A DNA stretch of 64,000 nt, taken from NCBI GenBank assembly GCA_902497035.1, contig CABVDL010000003.1, positions 11,291 through 75,290 on the forward strand, given 5' to 3'. Positions 26,555-36,440 of the stretch are shown in pieces. The stretch comes from an uncultured Prevotella sp. (GTDB taxonomy: Bacteria; Bacteroidota; Bacteroidia; Bacteroidales; Bacteroidaceae). Under the pieces are notes generated by a model. The model searched no databases and had not been told where the DNA came from. It saw only the letters and a list, made by a program, of their open reading frames with translations. Numbering within the stretch: the first letter of the stretch is position 1; each line of letters opens with the position of its first letter. Made by a program: the position numbers and the translations under genes.

Positions 26555-27009
26555 CCTACCGGCCCTCCTCGCCGTTTGCCGGCTACGGGGGCGGCAGCAA
26601 GCCCACGACGGGCGACTATCACTATTGGGAGGTGTGGCATGGCCGCAAGCCCATCAGCGAGTACAACCGCGTCAGGACCCGCTTCTTCAGCGAGTACGGC
26701 ATGCAGAGCTTCCCCGAATTTGAGTCGGTGAGGCGCTTCGCCCCTGATGAAAAAGACTGGGACATCCATTCCGAGGTGATGATGTGGCACCAGCGGGGCG
26801 GCGCGCATGCCACCAGTCTGATTGAGACCTATCTGGAAAGCGAGTATAAGAAGCCCGGCCGTTTTCAGGACCTGCTCTATGTGGGCCAGCTCATGCAGGG
26901 CGACGCCATGCGGACAGCCGTCGAAGCCCACCGCAGGGACAAGGGCTACTGCTGGGGTACGCTGCTCTGGCAGATCAACGACTGCTGGCCCGTGGCCTCG
27001 TGGTCCACC
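26555..27009 (+). pseudogene. Internal fragment of a GH2 beta-mannosidase
   Basis: About 150 codons read as the middle of a GH2 beta-mannosidase: GGGSKPTTGDYHYWEVWHG, the nucleophile motif SEYGMQSFPE (Glu codon 26692-26694), and GTLLWQINDCWPVASWS. The upstream half of the enzyme, including the acid/base Asn-Glu motif, is missing and replaced by the 74-base repeat. Similarity stops near 27009 just before the residues that normally follow the WPVASWS motif. The frame stays open on both sides by chance (an ATG lies at 26515), but no active enzyme can be made. Confidence 0.8.
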
Positions 27010-27381
27010 CCCATCAGCTTTCAGAGATTACGTATTCTTTCAAACGAAGTTGTCAGCCGTTTATATTCTGAGTCTTGTTTCCCAGGGGGGCTTGTTCTTC
27101 CCCCTACCCACTTCGTGGGATATTCAGAATATTCAAGAATATTGAGAATATATATTGGCTCTTTATATTTTTCAATTTTCTCAATATTCCACGATGTGGG
27201 TAGGAGATAAATGAAAGGTGTGCAGAAACGGGAAACCAATGAATTATTGAGAATATTAATGGCTGAGCAGTCACAGTAACTGCTTATTCTATAAAAATAT
27301 GTTAAATACAAGATACGCGGATAACGGTTAGGCTGTCCTGAGATGTACACTGCATAGAAAGCCACAAAAAGTAAAGACCGC
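27010..27381. other. AT-rich stretch without a gene
   Basis: Between the broken beta-mannosidase and fecR I see no supported gene. The stretch is clearly AT-richer than its surroundings, contains an imperfect inverted repeat at 27103-27204, and several AATATT-type words. No clear TAnnTTTG box is found before fecR. Confidence 0.6.
27103..27204. repeat. Inverted repeat flanking AT-rich core
   Basis: The arm 27103-27124 (CCTACCCAC, C-TTCGTGG, G-ATATT) is the reverse complement of 27183-27204 apart from two positions. The 58-base core is AT-rich. The layout resembles a small non-autonomous mobile element or a large hairpin. No transposase and no clear target duplication are visible. Confidence 0.55.
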
Positions 27382-28368
27382 ATGTGTACAACAAAAGAAT
27401 ATATCAGCCTGTTCCGCAAATACCAAAGGGGTGAGGCCTCACTTTGTGAGATGAGCGAGCTGCTCAAGGGTCTCAAGGACGACGGCCCTTTCTGCCAGTG
27501 GATGGACGAAGAATGGCAATCCTCCGGCAACGACATGGATTCCGCACTGCGCGACCGTCTCTACTTGCAAATAAGCAAACGCGTCTCCCTTGAACAGACC
27601 CAAGCAAAGCGTCACAGCCGTCTTCATTTACACTGGGACCTGTTTGAAAAGGTAGCAGCAGCAGTTCTTGTTCTGGTTGCCGTAGGAGTGTGCTATTGGC
27701 ACTTCTCCACTGGCACCGTAGAACAGTGGGCCACCATCTCCTCACACGGCAAGTTCCTACAGGTCACCCTGCCCGACAGCTCACGAGTCTGGCTCTGCCG
27801 CTATTCCACACTACAGTATCCCGCCGGTTTCCACCGGGGCGACCGCAACGTAAGGCTCACCGGCGAAGCCTATTTCGAGGTGCGCCACGACAGCAGCCAT
27901 CCTTTCACCGTAAACGCAAGGCGCGTGCGCATCCGGGTTACCGGCACGAAGTTCAGCGTCAGCGATTTCCGCAACGAGCAGACCAGCAAGGTCGTGCTTT
28001 GTGAGGGTTCGGTCAACGTGAGCCGTCAAGGCCCGTCACAGCAGCGTGAGGTTCATTTGCGTCCAGGAAACGCCTACACATTGCTTCCCGACGGGCATCA
28101 ACTGGTAGAGCACGTCGATGCAGAGGCTCTCGTGGCCTGGAAAGACGGCCAATACAGCTTCACTGACACCAGGCTCGCTGACGTGCTGCATCGCATCGGA
28201 CGCTTATATGGCAAGGAGATAACCTGTGACAGTTCTGTGGGCGACAGGAAGGTGTCTTGTACCATCTTCCTCAACGACAGTTTCCTGGTAGCTCTAAGAG
28301 ACCTGAGCCGCATCGTGCCAATCACCTGGAAAGCCGACCGCAACAAATGTCACGTCATGGGGAAATAA
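27382..28368 (+). CDS. FecR-family anti-sigma factor
   Basis: A 328-residue inner-membrane regulator. The N-terminal 85 residues should bind an ECF sigma factor in the cytoplasm; one membrane segment spans about 89-108 (VAAAVLVLVAVGVCYWHF). The periplasmic part has the FecR motif (LPDSSRVWLCRYSTLQYPAGF, then LTGEAYFEVRHDSSHPFTV). A C-terminal domain of the DUF4974 type follows (TRLADVLHRIGRLYGKEI). It lies 51 bases before a SusC with an STN domain, its expected signalling partner. Usually the sigma gene is directly upstream; here the only ECF sigma gene is 16 kb away at 44177-44764 on the other strand. Confidence 0.93.
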   Translation: MCTTKEYISLFRKYQRGEASLCEMSELLKGLKDDGPFCQWMDEEWQSSGNDMDSALRDRLYLQISKRVSLEQTQAKRHSRLHLHWDLFEKVAAAVLVLVAVGVCYWHFSTGTVEQWATISSHGKFLQVTLPDSSRVWLCRYSTLQYPAGFHRGDRNVRLTGEAYFEVRHDSSHPFTVNARRVRIRVTGTKFSVSDFRNEQTSKVVLCEGSVNVSRQGPSQQREVHLRPGNAYTLLPDGHQLVEHVDAEALVAWKDGQYSFTDTRLADVLHRIGRLYGKEITCDSSVGDRKVSCTIFLNDSFLVALRDLSRIVPITWKADRNKCHVMGK

Positions 28369-28419
28369 CCGTCCCCCTCCGACACCTGCTAACAAGACTA
28401 ATTATCTAATCTATAAAAT

Positions 28420-31400
28420 ATGAAACCAAAAACCAAACCCAAGGAGGGACTGTCGTCTCTTGCAGGGAAGGCTATGTTCCCTACAGGGCGATGGCTTGCC
28501 ATGGCCAGCCTCTCAGTTATGCTTGCTGCCCCAGGCATCGCAGAGTGCAAGGCAAGTGCTGCTCCCCCGACAGCCATCACGCTTGTGGTTCACAAGAAAA
28601 CCATCAAGGAGGCTCTGACCCTGTTGGAGAAAACTTATGGCTACGCGTTCTTCTATTCCTCGGGGATTCTTGACACCTCGCGCCGCATCACGCTCAACCT
28701 TCGTGGCCTGTCCATCGACGCCGTCATGAGGCAGCTGCTCAATGGCACCGGCTGTACTTACTCCATTAGCGGAAAGAAGGTGTACATCGACGTGGCAGCC
28801 TACAAGACACCCAAGAGCCAACAGACAGCGAAACGCCCGTCAGCGGCACAGACACACCGCCTCACAGGTCTCGTCACCGACGCCAACACAGGCGAGCCGC
28901 TAATTGGCGTGACGGTGCAGGCCAAGGGCGAGGAAAGCCACGGCACGATTACCGACATCGACGGCAAGTACTCGATGGACGTGTCGAACAACACAGAACT
29001 CGTATTCTCCTATATAGGCTATAAACCACAGACCCTGTTAGTCAACGACCTCGGCGTGCTCAACGTGAAGCTGCACACCGACAACGAGATTATCGACGAG
29101 GTGGTGGTCGTCGGTGCCGGTACGCAGAAGAAAGTGTCGGTGACAGGCTCCATTGCCGCCATCCGCGGTACCGACCTTGTGGCACCAACTTCGTCATTGA
29201 CCAGCAATCTCGCCGGCAAACTGTCGGGCATCATCTCAACTACATCGAGTGGTGAGCCAGGATCCACGTCATCATTCTACATCCGTGGCATCAGCACATT
29301 CGGCGGGCGTACCACACCGCTCATCCTGCTTGACGGTGTGGAGATAACCCCCACTGACCTCAACAACCTGCCTTCCGAGAGCATCGAAAGCTTTTCCATT
29401 CTTAAAGATGCCTCAGCCACAGCAATCTATGGAGCCCGTGGTGCCAACGGCGTGATGCTGGTCACTACCAAGAGTGGACAAGAGAACATGAAGGCAAGGG
29501 TAAATGTCAAGTTTGAAACCTCACTGTCGCATCCCGTCAACGTGGTGGAGTATGCCGACGGATCCACCTACATGCGCACCTACAACGAGGCTCAGCTTGC
29601 ACGCAACCCAGAAGCGGAGCCACGTTATTCGGCTACGCAGATTGCCAACACCGAGAGCCAACTCAACCCCTACGTCTATCCCGATGTTGACTGGTACGAC
29701 CTGATGTTTAACGACTACACCTACAATCAGCGAGCCAACGTTAATATCACTGGTGGCGGATCACGTGTAACCTATTACATGGGGCTACAGGCAAACCACG
29801 ATAACGGCATCATCAAGACTCCTAAAAATTATTCCATCAAAAACAACTATAACCGCTGGCAGTACACCTTTCAGAACAACATCGGTTACAAGCTGACACC
29901 AACGACGCAACTGGACCTGCGCCTCAATGCCCAGATTGGATCGTCAAAATCTCCCAATCTGTCATTTGGGGAAATTTTCCGCTCCATCTACATCAACAAC
30001 CCTGTCACCTTCCCTGCCTACTATCCTAAAGAGCCGGGCAGCAACAGGATAAGGTTCGGCTCAAAAATAAAGGACACGGGACAGTATTTCACCAATCCAT
30101 TTGCCTACATGGCCAACACATTCAGGCAAACAAACACCAACAAGCTGAACATATCGCTCAACATTGACCAGAAGTTTGACTTCATCACCAAGGGGCTGTC
30201 GGTAACTGCCTTAGTCAATTTCAACAACTATTCCGAGAAGTATTATTCGCGCTCGCTTCAGCCTTATCTGTATATGGTTAATCCTTTGTCATATAGTGAT
30301 GAGGATCCGGATTATTATGAGCTTGAGCTGTTGCAAACCGGCTCAGACTACATCAGCCAATCGGGTGTATCACGATTCAGCAACAATACCTTTTATCTGG
30401 ATGCGCGTGTCAACTATGTCCGTTCCTTCGGTTTGCATAACATCACCGGCATGCTGATGTATATGATGAGAGAGTACAGTGCCGATGCCCTGCCTAACCG
30501 CAACCAAGGCTTCTCAGGACGTGCCACCTACGACTACGACAACCGCTATCTCTTAGAGTTTAATTTCGGCTATAACGGTACGGAACGCTTGAAACACCGT
30601 CGGTTCGAATTCTTTCCAGCCGTTTCTGTGGGCTGGGTTGCGAGCGGTGAGAAGTTTTGGGCACCCATTGCCAAGTACGTCGACTTCTTCAAGGCCCGCG
30701 CCTCCTACGGACTGGTAGGCTCAGACGAGACAGGTGCCAATGCAGGCGCGCCTCACTTCCTGTACCTTGACGAGGTGAACATGGTTGGCGGAGAGAGCTT
30801 CGCATCAGGATATTCCGGCTCGGAGCGTCGTGCCGGCGGCAAGGTCATATCATACGCCACGCTCAATCCTCACTGGGAGCGGGCAAAAGAGTTCGATGTG
30901 GGTGCCGACCTGCGCCTGTTCAACCAGATTAACGTCACTTTCGACTATTATCATTACAAACGCGACCGCATTCTCATGAAGCGTGCCTCATTTCCTCAGA
31001 TTTTGGGCTACGACACGGCCGTACCCTGGAGCAATATCGGCAAGGTGGATAGCAAAGGGTTGGAGTTCAGTGTCAACTGGTCCAAGCACTTCAACAAGGA
31101 CCTGTCTATGGACTTGCGATTCAACTACACCTACACACGCAATAAGTATGTCTACATAGATGAGCCCGACTATCCTTATGTATGGCAGATAAATACGGGT
31201 AAGTCACTTGACCACATGACAGGGTACATCGCCGACGGTTTGTTCAAAGACCAGGCCGACATTGACAAACATGCCTCTCAGTCATCGCTCGGCAGCACTA
31301 CCATAATGCCCGGAGACATCAAGTATCGTGACATCAATGGCGATGGCATCATTACTGCCGAAGACCAGGTCGTGCTGTCCGATTATGGATGGACACCACG

Positions 31401-31848
31401 CGTGCAGTATGGTATCGGTGCAAGTTTCACATGGAAGAAAGTCGATTTCAGCGTATTCTTCAACGGATCTGCCAAACGGAAAATCATGATTAACAACATC
31501 TATCCGTTTTGCGCCAATGACGGAAATGATTTCAACCTGATGAAATGGATTGCCGACAGCCACTGGAGTGAGGGAGCCGACAACTCCAATGTGATATATC
31601 CACGCCTTGGCGTACTGACCACTCAGATAGGCAACAACATGCAGCCCAGCAGCTACTGGATACGCAATGGCAGGTTCATACGATTCAAGACGCTTGAGAT
31701 AGGCTACTCATTCCCCATCTGCCGTGTCTATTTCAGTGGTGACAACATTGCCGTTTGGTCGCCTTTCAAGTATTGGGACCCGGAACTGAATTATATCACT
31801 TATCCGCTGTCGCGTACCTTCAATCTTGGTGTACAGTTCAATATATAG
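28420..31848 (+). CDS. SusC-like TonB-dependent transporter with STN signalling domain (PUL1)
   Basis: A 1142-residue outer-membrane importer for oligosaccharides. After the signal region comes an STN (secretin/TonB N-terminal) domain at about residues 55-125 (KTIKEALTLLEKTYGYAFFY), which in such systems contacts the FecR anti-sigma factor when substrate binds. A carboxypeptidase-like beta domain follows (LTGLVTDANTGEPLIGVTV), then the TonB box region (DEVVVVGAGTQKK), plug and a 22-strand barrel. Partner susD follows after 39 bases. The STN domain supports control of PUL1 by sigma/anti-sigma switching. Confidence 0.95.
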   Translation: MKPKTKPKEGLSSLAGKAMFPTGRWLAMASLSVMLAAPGIAECKASAAPPTAITLVVHKKTIKEALTLLEKTYGYAFFYSSGILDTSRRITLNLRGLSIDAVMRQLLNGTGCTYSISGKKVYIDVAAYKTPKSQQTAKRPSAAQTHRLTGLVTDANTGEPLIGVTVQAKGEESHGTITDIDGKYSMDVSNNTELVFSYIGYKPQTLLVNDLGVLNVKLHTDNEIIDEVVVVGAGTQKKVSVTGSIAAIRGTDLVAPTSSLTSNLAGKLSGIISTTSSGEPGSTSSFYIRGISTFGGRTTPLILLDGVEITPTDLNNLPSESIESFSILKDASATAIYGARGANGVMLVTTKSGQENMKARVNVKFETSLSHPVNVVEYADGSTYMRTYNEAQLARNPEAEPRYSATQIANTESQLNPYVYPDVDWYDLMFNDYTYNQRANVNITGGGSRVTYYMGLQANHDNGIIKTPKNYSIKNNYNRWQYTFQNNIGYKLTPTTQLDLRLNAQIGSSKSPNLSFGEIFRSIYINNPVTFPAYYPKEPGSNRIRFGSKIKDTGQYFTNPFAYMANTFRQTNTNKLNISLNIDQKFDFITKGLSVTALVNFNNYSEKYYSRSLQPYLYMVNPLSYSDEDPDYYELELLQTGSDYISQSGVSRFSNNTFYLDARVNYVRSFGLHNITGMLMYMMREYSADALPNRNQGFSGRATYDYDNRYLLEFNFGYNGTERLKHRRFEFFPAVSVGWVASGEKFWAPIAKYVDFFKARASYGLVGSDETGANAGAPHFLYLDEVNMVGGESFASGYSGSERRAGGKVISYATLNPHWERAKEFDVGADLRLFNQINVTFDYYHYKRDRILMKRASFPQILGYDTAVPWSNIGKVDSKGLEFSVNWSKHFNKDLSMDLRFNYTYTRNKYVYIDEPDYPYVWQINTGKSLDHMTGYIADGLFKDQADIDKHASQSSLGSTTIMPGDIKYRDINGDGIITAEDQVVLSDYGWTPRVQYGIGASFTWKKVDFSVFFNGSAKRKIMINNIYPFCANDGNDFNLMKWIADSHWSEGADNSNVIYPRLGVLTTQIGNNMQPSSYWIRNGRFIRFKTLEIGYSFPICRVYFSGDNIAVWSPFKYWDPELNYITYPLSRTFNLGVQFNI

Positions 31849-31887
31849 TTACAGATACCACAAATGTTATAAGACAAACATATAAAT

Positions 31888-33882
31888 ATGAAATCAAGAT
31901 ACAGTTTCATTAAACGTCAGGCAAGGACAGGCATGCTTTACATAGCATTGCTTATGTGCGGCACCGGATGGCTCGCATCCTGCGACTACCTTGATGTAGT
32001 GCCAGTAGAGCAACCGGGCATAAGCGACTTGATGAAAGATGCCAATGATGTCAGAAACATGCTATACTCGTGTTATGGATACATTCAGAACGAGAATTGC
32101 GACATGCCCAGTCCAAAGACGGTCGATGGCATGAGCGACGACCTTGTTCAGCCACAGGAGTGGGAAAACCTAAGCAATATGTGCCAATGGAATATAATAT
32201 CCCCGTCAAACACACACCATTGGAGTAGTGAATATCCTTGGAAAGTATGGTATAATGCCATTGGATACTGCAACCAGTTCCTACAGCAGATTTCACAAAT
32301 CAACTTCGACTTTTCGAGCAGCACCAAAAAACAATACATTGCTGAGGTTAATTTTCTGAAGGCATACTATCATTTCCGCCTGTTGAGCCTTTATGGCCCT
32401 ATACCTATCGTAGACAGACAGCCTAGCCAGAACATCGCAAAGGCTGACTTGCCCGGCCGTTCACATTATGACTTTTGCGTGAAATACATTGACAGCCTGC
32501 TAACAGTAGCAGCGCCAGACCTGCCTGCCGTCTATTCGAGCAACACCGAATATGGACGTGCCACCTCTGTCATGTGTAAGGCGCTGAGTGCCAAGATGCA
32601 CGTCATTGCCGCCTCTCCGCTGTGGAACGGCGACTTTCCAGACCGCACTTGGAAAAACAAGAACTACCAGACTCCAGGCTACGGCTATGAGTTAGTAAGC
32701 CACGCTTACGATGCCACAAAATGGGAGAAAGCACGACAGGCTTGTGTGCAAGCCATCAGCGCCGCCGAGGCTGCCGGACACAAACTTTTCACCGTGGAGG
32801 AGGCTGAGGCACAGCGCTTGAAAGACAATGTGCCATTGCCTGACATTCCGGGCAATGTCGATGACGACTTTAAGAAAAAGGTCGTGACCATGCGCTATCT
32901 GATGGCCTCGCGTCCGGACATGGGAAATACGGAGGTTCTCTGGGCCATAGAACCAAAGGAAACCAACATCGGACAGGATTTATATGTCATAAGCTCCGTA
33001 CCGAACTATGTCATCACGTCCACCATAGGGCAACGCATGGGATGCTGGGGCGGACTGTCTGCGACACTGTATTCCGTGGAGCATTTTTACACAAAAGACG
33101 GTTTGTGTCCGGAAGATGATCCGAACTTTACGCCAGAGATCAACTGGTTCAAGTCGGCCGGCATAGCTTCCAACAGTGACATCATCAACCTGTGCGTAGG
33201 ACGCGAACCAAGATTCTATGCTTGGATTTCTTTCGATGGCGACCAGTACAGTTCTGTAATGGCAAACCGTAGTCCGCTCTACGTACATATGCGGCAAGGC
33301 CAATATCAAGGCTATGATGTTACGATACACGGAACACGCAACTATAGTCCGACAGGTTTCCTGAATAAGAAATGGGTGTCCCCTAATTTCTATATGACCC
33401 AAAGCAGCGCTGAGGGTAACCATGATGACCTGTATTATCCCAAGTCCATGATGCGACTTGGTGAACTTTATCTTGACCTCGCTGAGTGCGACGCGCATCT
33501 TGGAGGACAGTATGAGGCAGAGGCCTTTACCTATCTGAACAAAATACGTGAAAGGGCAGGAGTGCCAGACTTGACGGCGCAAATGCTCACTATGGCCAAC
33601 AAGACGCTGCTACAGGCAGTTCTCGGCGAAAGGTTTATTGAACTTTATGCAGAGCATTCCAGATATTATGACATCCGCCGCTACGTGCAAGGTCCGAAAT
33701 ATCTCAGTAAGTCGTGCTATATGGGATTGAACGCTATGCGTACAAACCCGTCGTTTGAAGAGTTCAACACTCCGACGCCAATTCCCCAACCTTTCTCCTG
33801 GAACAACCGGCAGTATCTGCTGCCCGTGACATCAAGTGAAATCTACTCCAATCCACAGATGGTGCAGGCACCGGGCTATTAA
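31888..33882 (+). CDS. SusD/RagB-like glycan-binding lipoprotein (PUL1)
   Basis: A 664-residue surface lipoprotein (lipobox LASC near residue 32, followed by D-Y-L-D) that forms a lid on the SusC barrel and binds glycan. N-terminal YLDVVPVEQPG and the helical TPR-like core (AEVNFLKAYYHFRLLSLYG) are typical, as is the C-terminal part LGERFIELYAEHSRYYDIRRY. It is longer than the average SusD (about 550), with extra loops between residues about 290 and 400. It lies between susC and the DUF1735 lipoprotein in one operon. Confidence 0.94.
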   Translation: MKSRYSFIKRQARTGMLYIALLMCGTGWLASCDYLDVVPVEQPGISDLMKDANDVRNMLYSCYGYIQNENCDMPSPKTVDGMSDDLVQPQEWENLSNMCQWNIISPSNTHHWSSEYPWKVWYNAIGYCNQFLQQISQINFDFSSSTKKQYIAEVNFLKAYYHFRLLSLYGPIPIVDRQPSQNIAKADLPGRSHYDFCVKYIDSLLTVAAPDLPAVYSSNTEYGRATSVMCKALSAKMHVIAASPLWNGDFPDRTWKNKNYQTPGYGYELVSHAYDATKWEKARQACVQAISAAEAAGHKLFTVEEAEAQRLKDNVPLPDIPGNVDDDFKKKVVTMRYLMASRPDMGNTEVLWAIEPKETNIGQDLYVISSVPNYVITSTIGQRMGCWGGLSATLYSVEHFYTKDGLCPEDDPNFTPEINWFKSAGIASNSDIINLCVGREPRFYAWISFDGDQYSSVMANRSPLYVHMRQGQYQGYDVTIHGTRNYSPTGFLNKKWVSPNFYMTQSSAEGNHDDLYYPKSMMRLGELYLDLAECDAHLGGQYEAEAFTYLNKIRERAGVPDLTAQMLTMANKTLLQAVLGERFIELYAEHSRYYDIRRYVQGPKYLSKSCYMGLNAMRTNPSFEEFNTPTPIPQPFSWNNRQYLLPVTSSEIYSNPQMVQAPGY

Positions 33883-33906
33883 TTCCAACTTATTGTTAGA
33901 CAATAA

Positions 33907-34953
33907 ATGAAGATTATCATGAATTCAAGATACAGAAACCTTCTCCTCTTGACAGGCTTCAGTCTGTTGCTTACCAGTTGTGGAAAGGAAAGCATCAGCG
34001 AGTTTTTCCCTGAGGAATACTACAAGATACTGTACGTCAAGGGAGATGCCCAAAAGAACGTAGTTCTGAACACTACGCAGGGTGTCATCGGCGACACGAT
34101 TGTTGTGCTCAAAAGTGGCGCTTATCCAGAAACGAGGTCAACAGTTGCCCTTAGCATAATGTCTGAAGATGATGTAATAAACGACTGGAACCTTGAGGCT
34201 GGCAGTTTCAAGATATTACCGTCCAATGCCTATGAGTTGCCTGCCGGTGATGTCACTATGGCTGCTGACGAATGGTACAAGGACCTGGCTTTCTCTTACG
34301 ACCCGGCTGAGATTTACAAATCCGTCAAGGCAGACAGAAATGTGACATGGGTGCTGCCGCTTCGGCTGACAAGCACTGACAGCAGTGTAAACAAGGACAA
34401 AGATCACATTTTGTTGGAATTTAACGTAAGTTCGCCGATAATTGTTTGGACGGCCACTGACGTGAGAACTACCATTCTTGATGACATACTACACGTGAGC
34501 CTCAGCATCGCTTTGGATAAGCCCGGCATGACTTCCTATTCTATCACGTGCCAGCCGGAAGTTGAAAATGCAGATGCGGTTGTACGACAATACAACGATT
34601 CACTGGGAACTAACTATGAAGCAATGCCTGCAAATGCCTACAGTTTCACCCCTGTTACACTGTCTCCAGACAACAATACGGGTGTTTCCGACCTCCGCAT
34701 TGTGAGAGAATCACTTAAAATCGGACACTCCTATCTGTTGCCTGTCAGCCTTGGTGCTCTGTCGAGCGACATTGTTGACAAATCTAATGAATTGAGGTAT
34801 GTCATTGTCAACTATATTGACGAAAGCCAGATTGAAGTGCTTCAGGAAAATGCAGATGGAACGTATATCCAAGGCACCAAAGGAAACAGCGGAAAGACTG
34901 TTGACAGTTCCGACGAAGTACTGAGTAAGAAGAATAACTTTTCCAACCCTTAA
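33907..34953 (+). CDS. DUF1735-type lipoprotein (PUL1, SusE-like position)
   Basis: A 348-residue lipoprotein (LLLTSC lipobox near residue 24) with two copies of a beta-sandwich unit of the DUF1735 (BT_3987 N-terminal) type: about residues 45-155 and 175-295, each with the NAY-type element (ILPSNAYELPAGDVTM; AMPANAYSFTPVTLSP). Such proteins stand after susD in many PULs and are thought to bind glycan at the surface, although some carry a catalytic domain, which is absent here. It starts 24 bases after susD. Confidence 0.75.
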   Translation: MKIIMNSRYRNLLLLTGFSLLLTSCGKESISEFFPEEYYKILYVKGDAQKNVVLNTTQGVIGDTIVVLKSGAYPETRSTVALSIMSEDDVINDWNLEAGSFKILPSNAYELPAGDVTMAADEWYKDLAFSYDPAEIYKSVKADRNVTWVLPLRLTSTDSSVNKDKDHILLEFNVSSPIIVWTATDVRTTILDDILHVSLSIALDKPGMTSYSITCQPEVENADAVVRQYNDSLGTNYEAMPANAYSFTPVTLSPDNNTGVSDLRIVRESLKIGHSYLLPVSLGALSSDIVDKSNELRYVIVNYIDESQIEVLQENADGTYIQGTKGNSGKTVDSSDEVLSKKNNFSNP

Positions 34954-34965
34954 AAACTTATAATT

Positions 34966-36405
34966 ATGAGAACCTTTGTTTTACATTCTCTTTGCCTGAT
35001 GATGGCCTTGTTGGCCACGGCACGTATTGTGGCAGATACTGTCACGCAAGATGGTGTTTCCTATACCCTGAATGCTGACAATTCCGGGTATACGTTGACA
35101 AGTGGCAAAGGTCTGACAGTAACAGACTTAGTCATTCCAAATGAGATTAACGGCCTGCCTGTAACAGAGATTGGCGATAATGCGTTTAACGCTTATCAAG
35201 GCTTCAATGGCAATCTGTTCACTGTCACAATCCCAGCCAATGTCACGAGAATGGGCGAAAACGCTTTCACTTATTGCACAAAATTGACCACAGTCACATT
35301 CGAAAAAGGCAGCAAGCTGAAGTCTATGGGTGACCGATGTCTCGCCCAGTGCTTTCAATTGTCAGAAATCACCATTCCTGCCTCTGTCGAGACTATCGGC
35401 CACTCGGCATTTAATGGATGCCACACCTTAAAACGGGTCATATTTGAGAATGACAGCCAACTCAAGTCCATTGGTAACTGGTGCTTCCAATTTACTGAGG
35501 CCATGACGGAGATGAATTTGGAAGCATGCCAGCAATTGCAGACACTTGGCGACTGTACCCTTTACTTTATATCTGATACGGAATGGGGATCAAACCGTGT
35601 GGAAACCCTTGTTCTTCCGTCAACCTTGACAAGCATAGGGGAAAATTGCTTTGCCTCCCTCAAGCAAATGAAAGCTTTGGTATTTTTGGGGAAAAAGAAT
35701 TGGTCGGACTACACCGTAGGTTCTTATCCTTTTTTTAATTCGAAAGGCACCGTCTATTACAATAGGGACTACGTGTTTCCCGAATCTTTCTCGGGCGGCA
35801 CCGACCAGGAACCTTACTCTATTAAAACCGCAGGCGTGGAGAACCCCGTTGGGCTTGCAAATGTTGGAGATGCCAAATATGCTACATATGCTCTCCACAC
35901 AGCTACAGTTGATTATGGGAAAGTCGCCGGGTTGAGCGCTTACAAGGCCACCTACAACAGTTCACGCAGCACTATTACCCTTACTCCTGTGACAACCGTA
36001 GCAAAGGATGAGGCTGTCGTGCTGAAGGCAGACACGGCCGGGTATTACGTGCTTACAGGTGCTGAAGATGAGGGCACCAAGTCATCGGACAACGACCTGA
36101 AAATCTCTGATGGCACTGTTTCCGGTGACGGTACCACTATCTGGGTGTTGGCCAACAAGGACGAAGGCGTGGGCTTTTATCCTCTGGCAGAGGGTGTAGC
36201 AGTACCTTATGGTAAGGCTTACCTTCAGATTGACGGCGGCACAGCAGCCAAATATCTGCCGTTTGAAAACACGCCTACAGCAATCAGCAGCATTAAGGTC
36301 AACGACGATGCCGGAAAGCAATACTTCAATCTCTCAGGGCAGCGCGTCACCAGAAATTACCGTGGGATTATTGTAACCAAGAACGGAAAGTATATTAATA
36401 AGTAA
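34966..36405 (+). CDS. Leucine-rich-repeat (BspA-like) secreted protein in PUL1
   Basis: A 479-residue protein with an N-terminal signal peptide (MRTFVLHSLCLMMALLATA). Residues about 30-270 contain LRR_5 units (IPNEINGLPVTEIGDNAF, IPASVETIGHSAFNGCHTL). A beta-rich middle part follows. The C-terminus, QYFNLSGQRVTRNYRGI with a final KNGKYINK, is a short module found at the end of many Prevotella secreted proteins, possibly a sorting or anchoring signal. The gene is 12 bases after the DUF1735 gene, so it belongs to the operon. An adhesin-like protein inside a sugar-use locus is unusual; it may help hold the substrate. Confidence 0.75.
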   Translation: MRTFVLHSLCLMMALLATARIVADTVTQDGVSYTLNADNSGYTLTSGKGLTVTDLVIPNEINGLPVTEIGDNAFNAYQGFNGNLFTVTIPANVTRMGENAFTYCTKLTTVTFEKGSKLKSMGDRCLAQCFQLSEITIPASVETIGHSAFNGCHTLKRVIFENDSQLKSIGNWCFQFTEAMTEMNLEACQQLQTLGDCTLYFISDTEWGSNRVETLVLPSTLTSIGENCFASLKQMKALVFLGKKNWSDYTVGSYPFFNSKGTVYYNRDYVFPESFSGGTDQEPYSIKTAGVENPVGLANVGDAKYATYALHTATVDYGKVAGLSAYKATYNSSRSTITLTPVTTVAKDEAVVLKADTAGYYVLTGAEDEGTKSSDNDLKISDGTVSGDGTTIWVLANKDEGVGFYPLAEGVAVPYGKAYLQIDGGTAAKYLPFENTPTAISSIKVNDDAGKQYFNLSGQRVTRNYRGIIVTKNGKYINK

Positions 36406-36440
36406 ACATCTTAATAATAACATCTCAATAATAACTTTAC

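Noticed and set aside
26515..27210. Intact 231-codon gene
   Set aside because: It is made of repeat sequence, the middle of a GH2 enzyme and unrelated AT-rich DNA, so it is not a functional protein.
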